This document shows, piece by piece, positions 54,292 through 63,733 of a stretch of 64,000 nt of DNA (position 1 is the first letter of the stretch; each line of letters begins with the position of its first letter). The DNA lies in contig FOEK01000010.1 of the NCBI GenBank assembly GCA_900110635.1, forward strand, positions 1 to 64,000, given 5' to 3'. The translations under genes were made by a program, and so were the position numbers. The DNA is from Lachnospiraceae bacterium NE2001 (GTDB lineage: Bacteria > Bacillota > Clostridia > Lachnospirales > Lachnospiraceae). The notes under the pieces were generated by a model, which made no database searches, was not told the DNA's origin, and saw only the letters and a list, made by a program, of their open reading frames with translations.

Positions 54292-57200
54292 ATGAGACAG
54301 AACAGAAAAGGAATTTCAATAAAGAATACGAACTTTATTATGACGGTTATTGCTCTGATTATTTCTATTTTGCTTATTTTTGCTAGTTACGTCGCCAATA
54401 CGCGATATTCAGAATTAAGCAATACAACCGATCATTATATTCAGTGGCAGAAAGATGCTTCAGAGATGCAGTCAGGTTCTGATTATCTCACCGAGCAGGC
54501 CCGATGCTTTGCGGAGACGGGGGATCGAGTCTATCTGGATAATTATTTTGAAGAGGCAGAGGTAAAGAAACGAAGAGAAAACGCTCTTTCACGGATTCAT
54601 GAATATGTTGGCGATGTTCCGGCATATAAAGCTTTAGTAGAAGCAATGAATGAATCTATGGAACTTATGAATCGTGAATATTATTCCATGCGCTTGAAAA
54701 TCGAGGCCTGTGGATATGACATCGAGGATTTTCCTGAGGCAATTCGGAATGTTCCGCTATCAGAGGAGGAGAATAATCTTTCTGCGGAGGAAAAAGATGC
54801 ATTGGCAAGGGCAATGGTATTTGATCAGGAATATCGTAATCGGAAAAATACTATCTCTGATGATGTACAGGAATGCCTTTCATCTTTGGAGGATGAGTTT
54901 AAAGGGGAAAGAAGGCAGGCGGCAAATCAGCTGGAAAGGCTTTTATTAGTCCAGAGAATCTTGATTATTATTTCTGTTGCCATCACAATCTTGACACTTG
55001 CTCTTATCCTTTTGTTAATTGTCAGGCCTCTTTATCGTTCTGTTCATTCGATTCGGGAGGACAAGCTTTTCCCGGTTGAAGGAGCCAGAGAACTTATTTT
55101 TGTTGCGGAAACCTACAACAGGATGTATGTGTCCAACCAGGAACAGATGCAGTCGGTTAATGCAATGTTGAATAACATGCCCGCCATGAGTTTCTCCAAA
55201 GATGCGAAAACTGGTGTTTATCTGGCATGTAATCAGGCATTTGCGGATTATGCGCACCTGAAAAGTCCGGAAGATGCCATTGGGTTGACTGATGCGCAGA
55301 TTTTTACTCCGGAAACGGCGGCGAATTTTGTGGAGTATGACCGCAAGACTCTTTCCATGGATGAACCATTTGTTTATTCGGAAGATGCAACGGATGCCGA
55401 TGGAACCATGCGTCATCTTCAGACAACGAAGCTTAAGTTTGTTGATCAGGCGGGGCGGCTCTGCCTTCTGGGCATATGCATGGATGTGACGGATACCCAG
55501 GCCAGGATTCAGGCAAACAGTATGATTACAGCCATGGCGGCAGACTACCGTGCCGTCTATTATGTCAATCTTGATGAAAATGATGGCGTCTGCCATCGTG
55601 GCGATCTGGATGATCCGGATCAAATATCGGTTGGCGTTCATTTTCCTTATTTGGAACGATTTACGTACTATGCCGAGAAATATGTCACTGATTTATACCG
55701 CGAGGATTTCATAGCCTTCATCAATCCCAACAATATCCGAAAACGTCTGGCAACGGAACCCATCATAGCTTATCGATATCTGGTGAAGAAAGGTGATGAC
55801 GAATACTACGAGATGATTCGCGCAGCTGGCGTACGCCGTGCTGAAGAACGAGATGACCATATAGTCCACGCAATCGGTCTGGGACTTACGAAGATCGATA
55901 CGGAAATGCGTGAGTCCATGGCGAAAAATGAAGCTCTGGCGGAGGCCTTAAATATGGCAGAGGAGGCCAACAAGGCAAAGACTGCATTTCTCTCTAACAT
56001 GAGTCATGAGATTCGTACGCCTATGAACGCCATCCTTGGCCTTAATAATCTCGCCCTTCATGATGAAACACTTTCATCCCAGACGCGTGAGTATCTGTTA
56101 AAGACTGGCGACAGCGCACGTCATCTGCTTGCACTGATCAATGACATTCTGGATATGAGCCGTATTGAATCCGGGTATATAGTACTTCGTCGGGAGGTTT
56201 TCTCCTTCTCATACATGCTGGAGCAAATTAATACGATGGTTATGAGTCAGTGCGAGGATAAAGGACTTCAATATGAGTGCAACATCCTGAGTCCCGTAGA
56301 TGATTACTACATTGGTGACGACATGAAGATCAAGGAGATCCTCATCAACATCCTGAGTAATGCGGTCAAGTTTACGAATCCTGGTGGCAGCGTTAGACTG
56401 AGTGTGGAGCGCACTGCTGAGTATGAGGACCAGTCCACCCTTTGTTTCCGTATCAGGGATACAGGAATAGGCATGGACAAAGACTATATTTCCAGAATAT
56501 TTGATGCTTTTTCTCAGGAGGACAGCACCCGTAAAACCAAGTACGGCAGCACAGGGCTCGGCATGGCAATAACGAAAAGCATTGTGGAGATGATGAACGG
56601 TACGATCAGCGTAGAGTCCACGAAAGGGGTGGGGACGGAATTCACCATTGTTCTTCCCCTGCGCAAGAGTCTGCATATTGGAACAGCGTCGTGGGATGAA
56701 ATCGATCCCGGAGCTATGCGTGTCCTGATTGTAGACGATGAGGAGATCGTCGCAGAGCATGGACGTTTGGTGCTGGACGAGGCGGGAATTCGGGCAGATG
56801 TCTGTCACAGCGGCATGGAAGCACTGAACATGTTAGAAGTACAGAATCTCAAACAGGAGCCTTACAGCTTGGTACTGATGGACTGGCGTATGCCGGAGAT
56901 GGACGGCGTGGAAACGGCACGTCAGATTCGGAAACGCTACAGTGGCGAGAAGCTTGTCATTATAATGACGGCGTATACATGGGATACAATAAGGGAAGAG
57001 GCGCTGGCCGCCGGCATCGATGGCTTTCTTTCAAAACCGATCTTCGCTACCAATGTGATGGACGAGTTCAAGCATATTATCCACCGAAACCAGATTGACA
57101 TGTTTATGGAAAAGCAACGGGCACCTCTGGAAGGAAGACATATACTGGTGGCCGAGGATATTGAAATGAATGCCGAAATCCTGATAGATATCCTTGAAAT

Positions 57201-57522
57201 GGAAGATATGACCGCAGATCATGCAGAAAACGGTAAAATCGCACTTGAAATGTTCAGGAAGAGCGCCGCTGGAACTTACGATGCAATCCTGATGGATATC
57301 CGGATGCCGGAGATGGATGGTCTGGAAGCTGCGGCAGCAATTCGTGCGCTGGACAGACCGGATGTTAAGAAAATCCCAATTATTGCCCTGACAGCAAATG
57401 CTTTTGATGAAGATGTACAAAGATCTTTACAGGCGGGAATGAATGCGCATTTGTCCAAACCAGTCGAGCCGGATCATCTGTATCAGACTCTTGGCGAATT
57501 GATTTATGAGGCAGAGGAATAA
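54292..57522 (+). CDS. Membrane hybrid histidine kinase with two receiver domains
   Basis: 1076 aa. Hydrophobic segments at about 15-37 and 220-245 enclose a helical sensor domain clearly related to that of the cyclase at 581. Then come a PAS region (about 285-405), a second PAS-like unit (about 408-540) resembling the repeats of the 36505 protein, a HisKA domain with phospho-His572 (NMSHEIRTP), HATPase ([15 protein letters not shown]), receiver 1 with Asp864 ([12 protein letters not shown]) and receiver 2 with Asp1002 ([12 protein letters not shown]). There is no output domain, and no HPt or response-regulator gene lies beside it, so it must signal to a distant partner. The distal part is visibly more GC-rich than its 5' end. 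Confidence 0.92.
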   Translation: MRQNRKGISIKNTNFIMTVIALIISILLIFASYVANTRYSELSNTTDHYIQWQKDASEMQSGSDYLTEQARCFAETGDRVYLDNYFEEAEVKKRRENALSRIHEYVGDVPAYKALVEAMNESMELMNREYYSMRLKIEACGYDIEDFPEAIRNVPLSEEENNLSAEEKDALARAMVFDQEYRNRKNTISDDVQECLSSLEDEFKGERRQAANQLERLLLVQRILIIISVAITILTLALILLLIVRPLYRSVHSIREDKLFPVEGARELIFVAETYNRMYVSNQEQMQSVNAMLNNMPAMSFSKDAKTGVYLACNQAFADYAHLKSPEDAIGLTDAQIFTPETAANFVEYDRKTLSMDEPFVYSEDATDADGTMRHLQTTKLKFVDQAGRLCLLGICMDVTDTQARIQANSMITAMAADYRAVYYVNLDENDGVCHRGDLDDPDQISVGVHFPYLERFTYYAEKYVTDLYREDFIAFINPNNIRKRLATEPIIAYRYLVKKGDDEYYEMIRAAGVRRAEERDDHIVHAIGLGLTKIDTEMRESMAKNEALAEALNMAEEANKAKTAFLSNMSHEIRTPMNAILGLNNLALHDETLSSQTREYLLKTGDSARHLLALINDILDMSRIESGYIVLRREVFSFSYMLEQINTMVMSQCEDKGLQYECNILSPVDDYYIGDDMKIKEILINILSNAVKFTNPGGSVRLSVERTAEYEDQSTLCFRIRDTGIGMDKDYISRIFDAFSQEDSTRKTKYGSTGLGMAITKSIVEMMNGTISVESTKGVGTEFTIVLPLRKSLHIGTASWDEIDPGAMRVLIVDDEEIVAEHGRLVLDEAGIRADVCHSGMEALNMLEVQNLKQEPYSLVLMDWRMPEMDGVETARQIRKRYSGEKLVIIMTAYTWDTIREEALAAGIDGFLSKPIFATNVMDEFKHIIHRNQIDMFMEKQRAPLEGRHILVAEDIEMNAEILIDILEMEDMTADHAENGKIALEMFRKSAAGTYDAILMDIRMPEMDGLEAAAAIRALDRPDVKKIPIIALTANAFDEDVQRSLQAGMNAHLSKPVEPDHLYQTLGELIYEAEE

Positions 57523-57631
57523 CAAAAAATGAACTTAAATAAGCTTGGGGAGCTTAAGAGCAGGTACGTGACGGAGACGGAAATAGAGAGGTACGAGACG
57601 GGGGAGTAGAGCATCATAAAGGATTACAACT

Positions 57632-57745
57632 ATGAAGATAGCGGCGTATCAGTTTAAGATTCCTATAACTAATAACATATTAAGACAAATATCTGCAGTC
57701 CTTCCCACCGGAGGGACTTTTTCTTTACGATTATTCAGGATATAG
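57632..57745 (+). pseudogene. Possible 5' fragment of a carbon-nitrogen hydrolase gene
   Basis: The first codons read MKIAAYQF, the usual opening of nitrilase-family hydrolases, but similarity stops after about ten codons, a terminator lies inside the frame, and it stops at 57743. AAAGG precedes it. Probably a truncated gene start; the match is short. Confidence 0.3.
57697..57725 (+). terminator. Intrinsic terminator downstream of the hybrid kinase
   Basis: AGTCCTTCC (57697-57705), CACC loop, GGAGGGACT (57710-57718), then TTTTTCTTT. Confidence 0.8.
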
Positions 57746-57885
57746 TGCTATGATTGATTAAGGTAATCTTAAGGTTAAAATATGTTCCGGTTAATTGTGG
57801 TTTTGAGAGGAATATAATATTATACATAATATAATATTAATCCCGCGGAAATATTAAATAATATCACAAAAGAAGGAATTGAAAA

Positions 57886-58701
57886 ATGGAACATAACAAA
57901 AAGAAACTATTTCAGTGTTTAGGATTATCTTTACTGGTGGTGTTTATAGGTCTTGCGTCAGGAATAATTCTTAGTGCGACTCCATTAGGTAATACTTTAA
58001 ATAATTCTGATATTGCGGCTCAGACTGTAAATACCCTATCCAGAGTATTAATGTCTGTATTTCTTATTTTTATTGTTAAGAAGCTTTATGGCTTAAAAAT
58101 TGGGTTTCAAAAAGAAAATCTTGGAAAAGGTATATTCATTTATGGTATTCTAATTGTATTTGTTACAGTGTTTCAGGTGGTCTCAAATTATCAAACTCCG
58201 GATTTGACTCTAGGAAAGGCCATGCCGATAATACTTCTATATTTACTGTTTAATCTGGCTATAGGCCTTTTTGAAGAGGTGCTTTGTCGCGGCGTATTAT
58301 TTAATGCTTTTCGGAAGTATTATGGTGAAAGCAGGAAAGGAATCTATCTTGCAACATTTATATCATCTTTTGTTTTTGGCTCTCTGCATCTAATCAATCT
58401 TATAGGTAATTCAGGAATTATAGTAGCAACAATTGCTCAGGTTATATATGCAACGCTGTTTGGTGTGTTATTCTGTGTCATATATTACCGTTCAGGCAAT
58501 CTGCTTTCTTGTATAATTCTTCATGGAGTATTTGATCTGACAGATGTATTCTGGAAATGCTTCAGTAATAATAGGATGCAACTAATTGAGATTTCTAATT
58601 CAACAGATTTATCTTTTGTTGAAGCGGGAATTATAATTCTTATATGCTCATCATTTCTTATATCTGCATTGGTTCAGCTTAGGAAAGAGTTTGATTCATA
58701 A
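57886..58701 (+). CDS. CPBP-family intramembrane metalloprotease
   Basis: A 271-aa membrane protein with about eight hydrophobic helices and the CAAX-protease/bacteriocin-processing motifs: FEEVLCRGVLFNAF (EExxxR), FGSLHLIN (FxxxH) and LHGVFDLTD (HxxxD). The zinc/glutamate site lies within the membrane. Family members process peptides or confer bacteriocin self-immunity; no bacteriocin gene is visible here. AAGAAGGAATTG precedes ATG 57886. Confidence 0.9.
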   Translation: MEHNKKKLFQCLGLSLLVVFIGLASGIILSATPLGNTLNNSDIAAQTVNTLSRVLMSVFLIFIVKKLYGLKIGFQKENLGKGIFIYGILIVFVTVFQVVSNYQTPDLTLGKAMPIILLYLLFNLAIGLFEEVLCRGVLFNAFRKYYGESRKGIYLATFISSFVFGSLHLINLIGNSGIIVATIAQVIYATLFGVLFCVIYYRSGNLLSCIILHGVFDLTDVFWKCFSNNRMQLIEISNSTDLSFVEAGIIILICSSFLISALVQLRKEFDS

Positions 58702-58752
58702 AATTGGAATAGAACTAATAAAATGATGTGAGTTTTCAAGGAAGGTTAACTA

Positions 58753-58833
58753 GTGAATAAGTCAGTTCTAAAGAGACGTATAAATGATGAATATGGAGTT
58801 GATCCACTTAATCTATGTGACAAAGAAGAGTAA
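58753..58833 (+). other. Short unassigned reading frame
   Basis: GTG 58753, 26 codons, ending with DPLNLCDKEE and TAA. AAGGAAGG lies about 12 bases upstream. It runs into the cupin remnant in another frame. Probably debris of a larger gene. Confidence 0.25.
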
Positions 58834-58892
58834 AGGCTGGCACGCGTTCGATTCATGCATTTGGCGGCCAGAGAGTGAATTGGAGTTTATAA
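58830..58892 (+). pseudogene. C-terminal remnant of a cupin gene
   Basis: Encodes VKAGTRSIHAFGGQRVNWSL and a stop. The cupin at 53856 ends with VKAGTRSVHAFGGQRIKGDF, so this is the tail of a paralogue whose body has been lost. Confidence 0.75.
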
Positions 58893-58914
58893 AGCGTAGG
58901 AAAGGGGTGGAAGT

Positions 58915-61578
58915 ATGTTTAAAATTGAAACTTTAAGAGCAGAAGAAGAGGCAAAAACACTTAACCTGTCGGAAAATCTGTTTCATGTGGCACTTGAATA
59001 TAAGCCGGAAAGTAAAAACCGTTTTCATGTAAAAAATGACAAGGGCGAGGATTTTGATATTGTTTATTGGGATAATGACGAGGATATTGAACCTCGAGAT
59101 ACGTATCCTGCATACGTCAAGGGTCCCTTTATGGCAAAATATTATTTCTATGATGAAAATGATAAGACCACCCTTTATCTTGACTATTTTAAAGGGTTAA
59201 AAACTATGGTGTTCGAGGAACTGAACGAATATACGATAGCTATAAGCAAGGTGATACTTCAGTTTACGGATATGGAAATATGGTGCGCGGATGAGAGAAT
59301 TCGATGGTTCATTGACGAGAATCCGAGACTCCATATCGTGGAAGAACTTCCCGATGATATATATGGGGACGACTGTTTCTATATACAGGAGCAGTTCAGA
59401 CTGGGCCTGGAGGATAATAACTTCAATAGACTTTGCAGTACCTATGCCTTCCATAATATTTTCTTCCTGCAATGGATACTGAACGGGAAGGCTTTTTCTC
59501 AATATAAATATATGACTCTTCCAATAGATGCTACCGGTGGAATTGGAGCGATTCTTTCAGGTTACAAGCGCTTTGAATTGGCGTTTGGGCATTTCGGACT
59601 TAAATTTGTAGCTCCGGATAAGGATTATTTCGGCAAATATCCGAGGGAACTGATGGAACGCTATTTTGCTGCGGATCTGTGGATCGAGGATGCCAATGAG
59701 GATAATACGCTTTGGGTGCCGAGTTTATTGATACTTGTTAAGACTGCATTTTACCAAAGGATGCCTGGCCTGATGGACAGGTCTATCATTGCTCCTTCTT
59801 TCCTTGCTGAAATGGATGAATACTTTGATGCGTTATTCGGCGGCAGAAAAACGCTTGGTGTACTGATCCGCGGCAGCGACTATATTGCAACAGGTCTTTC
59901 CGGTTCCAGAAAAATGGCAAGCGTTGAACAGATGGTGCCGCTCATCCGCAAATGGATGAAGGATTATGGATATGAGAAGATATTTCTCGCAACGGAAGAT
60001 TCAGATATCCTGGCACAGATGAGAAAAGAATTCGGAAAATCGATAGCTGCGTTGTCCCAACATAGGATATCAGTCAGTGACTTAAAAGAAGGACAGATTA
60101 TAGCTGATTACGAGAAGGAGAATGCAAACGACGATTATGCGGAGAAACTGGAAGATACCACGGTTAATTATTTTTATGCCTTGTATCTTCTGTCCAGATG
60201 CGATGCTTTTATGTGCTCAGGGCAGTGTAATGGCTGGGATACGGTAATATCCTTAAATGAAGACAGATTTGAGAGAAGTTATAAGTTTGCAGTCGGTATA
60301 AATGGTGATCCAAGGACAGAAGACTGGAAGGAAGTACGCGCTGTTACGGCAGGTATGTTTGCAAGAGGAGCATATCCGACAGATAAGGCGTTCTTTATGA
60401 CTTATCGGTTCGACTTAAAAGAAAAAATCGATCTATCGGCACTTCAAAAAGCATGGGAGAAGACGACAGAGGTCTACCCTTACGTCACTTACGCGACTGT
60501 AATCCGAAGAAGCCAGCTGGTGCTTTCGGAGAATCCGCTGCCGTTTGTAATAAAGGAAACGGGTGAGGTAATCGAACCTTCGACTCCAGCCGCTAATTTC
60601 CATACCGTGACGATGTGTTATCTTGGTAATGTTCTGTGGGTTTACGCAGATCATGTGCCTTATGACGGCACAGGGTTTATGTATGTGCTTGAGACATTTT
60701 TCTATCATTATTACTGTATTACGGATGCGTTCGATTATGCTATTCCAGACGGAGTTCATACGGAAAAGGACGGCCCTGTTTCAGGACAGGATACGGATGC
60801 GTATCTTCAGGTTGAACCTCAGAATCCGAAAGCAGCTATGGGTGCATTATTGGGAAAAGAGGCTTTTGAAATACAGGAAAGCCGTAATGACTGTATCTTT
60901 GTTCCAAAAGCAGACTGCAGGGGATTTTGTATCAGCGTTCCTTCTGCTGAGTTCATGAAATATGCCAAATCGGTTAATGGTTCTCCACTGTCTGTTATGT
61001 ATGTTTGCTTTGCCAAGGCACTGCAGAGGACACATCCTGAAAATACGCTTCCCGTTAGTTTTATGGTACCTGTAAGTATCCGTAAGGTCATGGGAAATAA
61101 TAATTCACTTTTGCATCAGCTTGTACATTTTAATTACAGCTTTGAAGTTGAAGAATTGTCAGATAAAACGGATGAGGAACTGAGTAAACAGTTCCGTGCC
61201 GCACTTTCTGAGTTTACCGCGGAAGATACGATTAAGAAGACGGCAGGCATATATCGTGCAATATGTGAGGGTTATTCGAAGGCTTTTGTTTATGGCGCGC
61301 TCAATAAGCTTGTTATGGATCAGCGCAAAAATCTGAAAGCCGGAGCGGAGGTCAGTTATCTTGGGACGCTGCGCACGGCAGAGTACGGAAAACGTATCCG
61401 AATGACCGCTTTCCATGCAATGCAGGAGAGAGGCATTATGCTTCAGGTTACTGAAGTTGGTGAGTACTTCTACATTGACTGGTATCAGGGCTTCCATGGC
61501 GAAGAATATGTTCTGGCAATGCGCGATGTCCTTGCAGAGAAGGGAATAAACGGGATAAAAATTGAAAGAACAGAATAA
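58915..61578 (+). CDS. Fusion of fucosyltransferase-like domain and condensation/acyltransferase-like domain
   Basis: An 887-aa soluble protein. Residues 1-480 look like a glycosyltransferase: LGVLIRGSDYIATG (about 314-327), YEKIFLATEDSDILAQM (about 353-369) and a late NYFYALYLLSRCDAFMCSGQCNGWD segment (about 418-442) recall the NodZ/O-fucosyltransferase fold (HxRxxD-like loop, LAT-D motif). From about 487 a second domain starts (FFMTYRFDLKEKIDLSALQKAW) with HVPYDGTG at 580-587, the HxxxDG motif of CoA-dependent acyltransferases and condensation domains, and ends near 885. It would glycosylate and acylate one product, perhaps a surface glycolipid or polysaccharide (inference). No carrier protein or membrane helix is present. 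RBS AGGAAAGGGG. Neighbours give no pathway. Confidence 0.72.
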   Translation: MFKIETLRAEEEAKTLNLSENLFHVALEYKPESKNRFHVKNDKGEDFDIVYWDNDEDIEPRDTYPAYVKGPFMAKYYFYDENDKTTLYLDYFKGLKTMVFEELNEYTIAISKVILQFTDMEIWCADERIRWFIDENPRLHIVEELPDDIYGDDCFYIQEQFRLGLEDNNFNRLCSTYAFHNIFFLQWILNGKAFSQYKYMTLPIDATGGIGAILSGYKRFELAFGHFGLKFVAPDKDYFGKYPRELMERYFAADLWIEDANEDNTLWVPSLLILVKTAFYQRMPGLMDRSIIAPSFLAEMDEYFDALFGGRKTLGVLIRGSDYIATGLSGSRKMASVEQMVPLIRKWMKDYGYEKIFLATEDSDILAQMRKEFGKSIAALSQHRISVSDLKEGQIIADYEKENANDDYAEKLEDTTVNYFYALYLLSRCDAFMCSGQCNGWDTVISLNEDRFERSYKFAVGINGDPRTEDWKEVRAVTAGMFARGAYPTDKAFFMTYRFDLKEKIDLSALQKAWEKTTEVYPYVTYATVIRRSQLVLSENPLPFVIKETGEVIEPSTPAANFHTVTMCYLGNVLWVYADHVPYDGTGFMYVLETFFYHYYCITDAFDYAIPDGVHTEKDGPVSGQDTDAYLQVEPQNPKAAMGALLGKEAFEIQESRNDCIFVPKADCRGFCISVPSAEFMKYAKSVNGSPLSVMYVCFAKALQRTHPENTLPVSFMVPVSIRKVMGNNNSLLHQLVHFNYSFEVEELSDKTDEELSKQFRAALSEFTAEDTIKKTAGIYRAICEGYSKAFVYGALNKLVMDQRKNLKAGAEVSYLGTLRTAEYGKRIRMTAFHAMQERGIMLQVTEVGEYFYIDWYQGFHGEEYVLAMRDVLAEKGINGIKIERTE

Positions 61579-61781
61579 TGTTTTAGGTATTTCTCAGCTA
61601 TAGGCGTAAAGGCCTGGTATTTGTTCCAGATAAGATACAGCTTTGTTTCCTGCTTTGGAGACAGCGGTTTGAATACTAGGTCACTTTCTTCGGAGCAGTT
61701 GATGAGATGTTCGAAAGTAAGGAGTATGCCGAGACCTTCTCTTGCAACTGCAAGAAAGTAGCGAAGGTTCTTTATTTCCAT
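61485..61781 (-). pseudogene. LysR-family regulator with large internal deletion
   Basis: Read on the minus strand from ATG 61781 (AGAGG upstream): MEIKNLRYFLAVAREG, the start of a LysR helix-turn-helix domain, passes directly into LGILLTFEHLI and EESDLVFKPLSPKQETKLYLIW, the end of a LysR effector domain. About 200 residues are missing between, with the frame intact. The last part of the frame (below about 61565) is antisense to the 58915 gene and not LysR. Such a product could not bind DNA normally. Confidence 0.75.
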
Positions 61782-61916
61782 ATTAAGTAGATCCTCTCTG
61801 TGATATGCCATTGTGGAATATCACGATATTCATTTTATTCATTAGCGAAGATCATGTCAATGCATTATTCTTAAATCAGAAAGACAAAAGAATTGTTTTA
61901 CAAGGAAAATGAACTT

Positions 61917-62144
61917 ATGGAAATGGAACTGAAGGCAATGCTTGATAATCTGGCGGATGCAGGATGCACAAAACATGATGCTGAGATTGCAGGAGAACTG
62001 TACAAAAAAGGACAGACAGATGAGTTGATCCGATTACTCAAGAAATGCAGATGCAGCCTTATGGATGAGATGCATGAAAGCCAGAGAAAAGTAGATCGTA
62101 TGGATTTCCTGATCCGGCGGGTGGAGAGGAAAGCGGCAAAGTAA
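61917..62144 (+). CDS. Small conserved-looking helical protein
   Basis: A 75-aa, charged, helical protein (MEMELKAMLDNLADAGCTKHDAE, later LLKKCRCSLMDEMHESQRKVDRMDFLI). No known motif except two Cys in KCRC. The start is chosen at ATG 61917 with AAGGAAAA upstream; the frame is also open from 61893. It lies next to a LysR remnant and 21 bp before the hydrolase gene, and probably belongs to that operon. Confidence 0.65.
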   Translation: MEMELKAMLDNLADAGCTKHDAEIAGELYKKGQTDELIRLLKKCRCSLMDEMHESQRKVDRMDFLIRRVERKAAK

Positions 62145-62165
62145 AAAATTATGGAGGACAATGCA

Positions 62166-63164
62166 ATGATCAAAGAAGAACTGAAACTGGTACAGGAATG
62201 GGACAAGACTTTCGAAAAAAGTGATAAGGTAGATCACAGTAAGGTGACATTTGTAAACAGATATGGAATCACCCTTGCAGCTGATATGTATGTGCCGAAG
62301 AATGCGGAAGGAAAGCTTCCGGCTATCGCAGTAAGTGGACCATTTGGAGCTGTGAAAGAACAGTGCAGCGGATTATATGCGCAGACTATGGCGGAGAGGG
62401 GATTTCTGACAATCGCATTTGATCCTTCGTTCACAGGCGAGAGTGGAGGAAATGTCAGATATATGGCATCCCCTGATATCAATACAGAAGATTTTATGGC
62501 GGCGGTGGATTTTCTTTCTCTGAATGAAAAGGTAGATCCTGAACGAATCGGAATCCTTGGCATTTGCGGATGGGGCGGCATGGCAATCAATGCAGCTGCA
62601 CTTGATACCAGGGTAAAAGCAACGGTGGCTTCCACCATGTACGATATGACAAGGGTGAATGCAAACGGATATTTTGACTCTGCGGATTCTGAGGAAGCTC
62701 GTTATGAGGCGAAGAAGGCACAGTGTGCACAGCGCTTGGAAGACCTTAAGAATGGCGAGTACAAGCTTGGCGGTGGTGTGGTTGATCCGCTTCCGGAGGA
62801 TGCTCCATTCTTCGTGGTGGATTATTATGATTATTACAAGACAGAGCGTGGATATCACGCAAGATCACTTAATTCCAATGGTGGTTGGAATGTGATTGGA
62901 TGCGAATCGTTTGTTAATCAGCCAATCCTGAAGTATAGCAATGAGATCAGAAGCGCAGTTCTCCTTATTCATGGAGAAAAAGCACATTCCTGTTATTTCT
63001 CAAAGGACGCTTATACTGCGATGATAAAGGACAGCAAGTATACGGATAATAAGGAGCTGCTGATCATTCCTGATGCAGTGCATACCGATCTGTATGACGG
63101 AGGTGGAAAGGATGCAATCCCGTTTGATAAACTGACTGAGTTTTACACGGAGTATTTGAAATGA
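62166..63164 (+). CDS. Alpha/beta-fold hydrolase with cysteine nucleophile motif
   Basis: A 332-aa cytoplasmic hydrolase. Strand/oxyanion segment SGPFGAVKEQCSGLYAQTM, AFDPSFTGESGG, nucleophile elbow GICGWGG (a Cys in the place of the usual Ser, as in dienelactone hydrolases), and the late His in IPDAVHTDLYDGG. It resembles YcjY-type/DltD-unrelated esterases. GGAGG at 62153-62157 is spaced for ATG 62166; an ATG at 62151 overlaps that site. Its stop overlaps the start of the next gene (ATGA). Confidence 0.85.
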   Translation: MIKEELKLVQEWDKTFEKSDKVDHSKVTFVNRYGITLAADMYVPKNAEGKLPAIAVSGPFGAVKEQCSGLYAQTMAERGFLTIAFDPSFTGESGGNVRYMASPDINTEDFMAAVDFLSLNEKVDPERIGILGICGWGGMAINAAALDTRVKATVASTMYDMTRVNANGYFDSADSEEARYEAKKAQCAQRLEDLKNGEYKLGGGVVDPLPEDAPFFVVDYYDYYKTERGYHARSLNSNGGWNVIGCESFVNQPILKYSNEIRSAVLLIHGEKAHSCYFSKDAYTAMIKDSKYTDNKELLIIPDAVHTDLYDGGGKDAIPFDKLTEFYTEYLK

Positions 63165-63724
63165 AAAGAACGATTTCTTTGATAATCTTAGTATTACTGT
63201 CTTGCACAGTACTATCAGGCTGTGGAAAGACCGTAAAGGAAGTGGAACAGGCAAACCCTGTGAACACAGTTGATGCAGATGCAAAAGATACATCTGAGGA
63301 AAGGACTATTAATCAGAAGGCAGAGAAGCTGGAAACAATTACAAATTATGAAAACGTCACAGAGCAGGAGGATGAGATTATCATGGTTATGACGATCAAT
63401 GATACGAAAGTGGATGTTACATGGGAAAATAATGCCTCTGTGGCTGAACTGAAGGAGCTTGCAGAAGATGGGCTTACGATATCAATGACTATGTACGGAG
63501 GATTTGAACAGGTAGGATCTATCGGAAAGAGTATCACACGAGATGATAAACAGACGACCACGTCGGCAGGCGATATTGTCCTTTATTCGGGAAATCAGCT
63601 TGTAGTATTTTATGGATCTAATTCATGGGCATATACGAGACTAGGGAAAATAAAACTGACTGAGAAAGAACTAACGAATCTTCTTAGTAATGGTGATGTT
63701 ACTATCACATTAAGTATGGAATAA
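63161..63724 (+). CDS. Lipoprotein with cyclophilin-like domain
   Basis: A 187-aa protein: signal MKRTISLIILVLLS, lipobox LSGC (Cys21), linker to about 70, then a compact beta domain (MVMTINDTKVDVTWENNAS, MYGGFEQVGSIGKSI, GDIVLYSGNQLVVFYGSNSW) typical of the cyclophilin-like fold found beside hydrolase and flavodoxin genes in Firmicutes. It overlaps the hydrolase gene by 4 nt and lies 9 bp before the oxidoreductase, so the three form an operon. The function of this fold here is unknown. Confidence 0.85.
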   Translation: MKRTISLIILVLLSCTVLSGCGKTVKEVEQANPVNTVDADAKDTSEERTINQKAEKLETITNYENVTEQEDEIIMVMTINDTKVDVTWENNASVAELKELAEDGLTISMTMYGGFEQVGSIGKSITRDDKQTTTSAGDIVLYSGNQLVVFYGSNSWAYTRLGKIKLTEKELTNLLSNGDVTITLSME

Positions 63725-63733
63725 GGAGGATAC

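Larger units (their letters stand above)
57523..57885 (+). other. Gene-poor stretch with short remnants
   Basis: A 363-bp interval without a full gene. It holds a 26-codon frame (57529-57609, MNLNKLGELKSRYVTETE...), the fragment at 57632-57745, the terminator at 57697-57725 and an AT-rich promoter region (ATAATATAAT near 57818-57834) for the protease gene. Confidence 0.5.

Noticed and set aside
57886-58892. Bacteriocin locus around the CPBP protease
   Set aside because: No precursor peptide with a double-glycine leader, no export ATPase and no modification enzyme is visible nearby.
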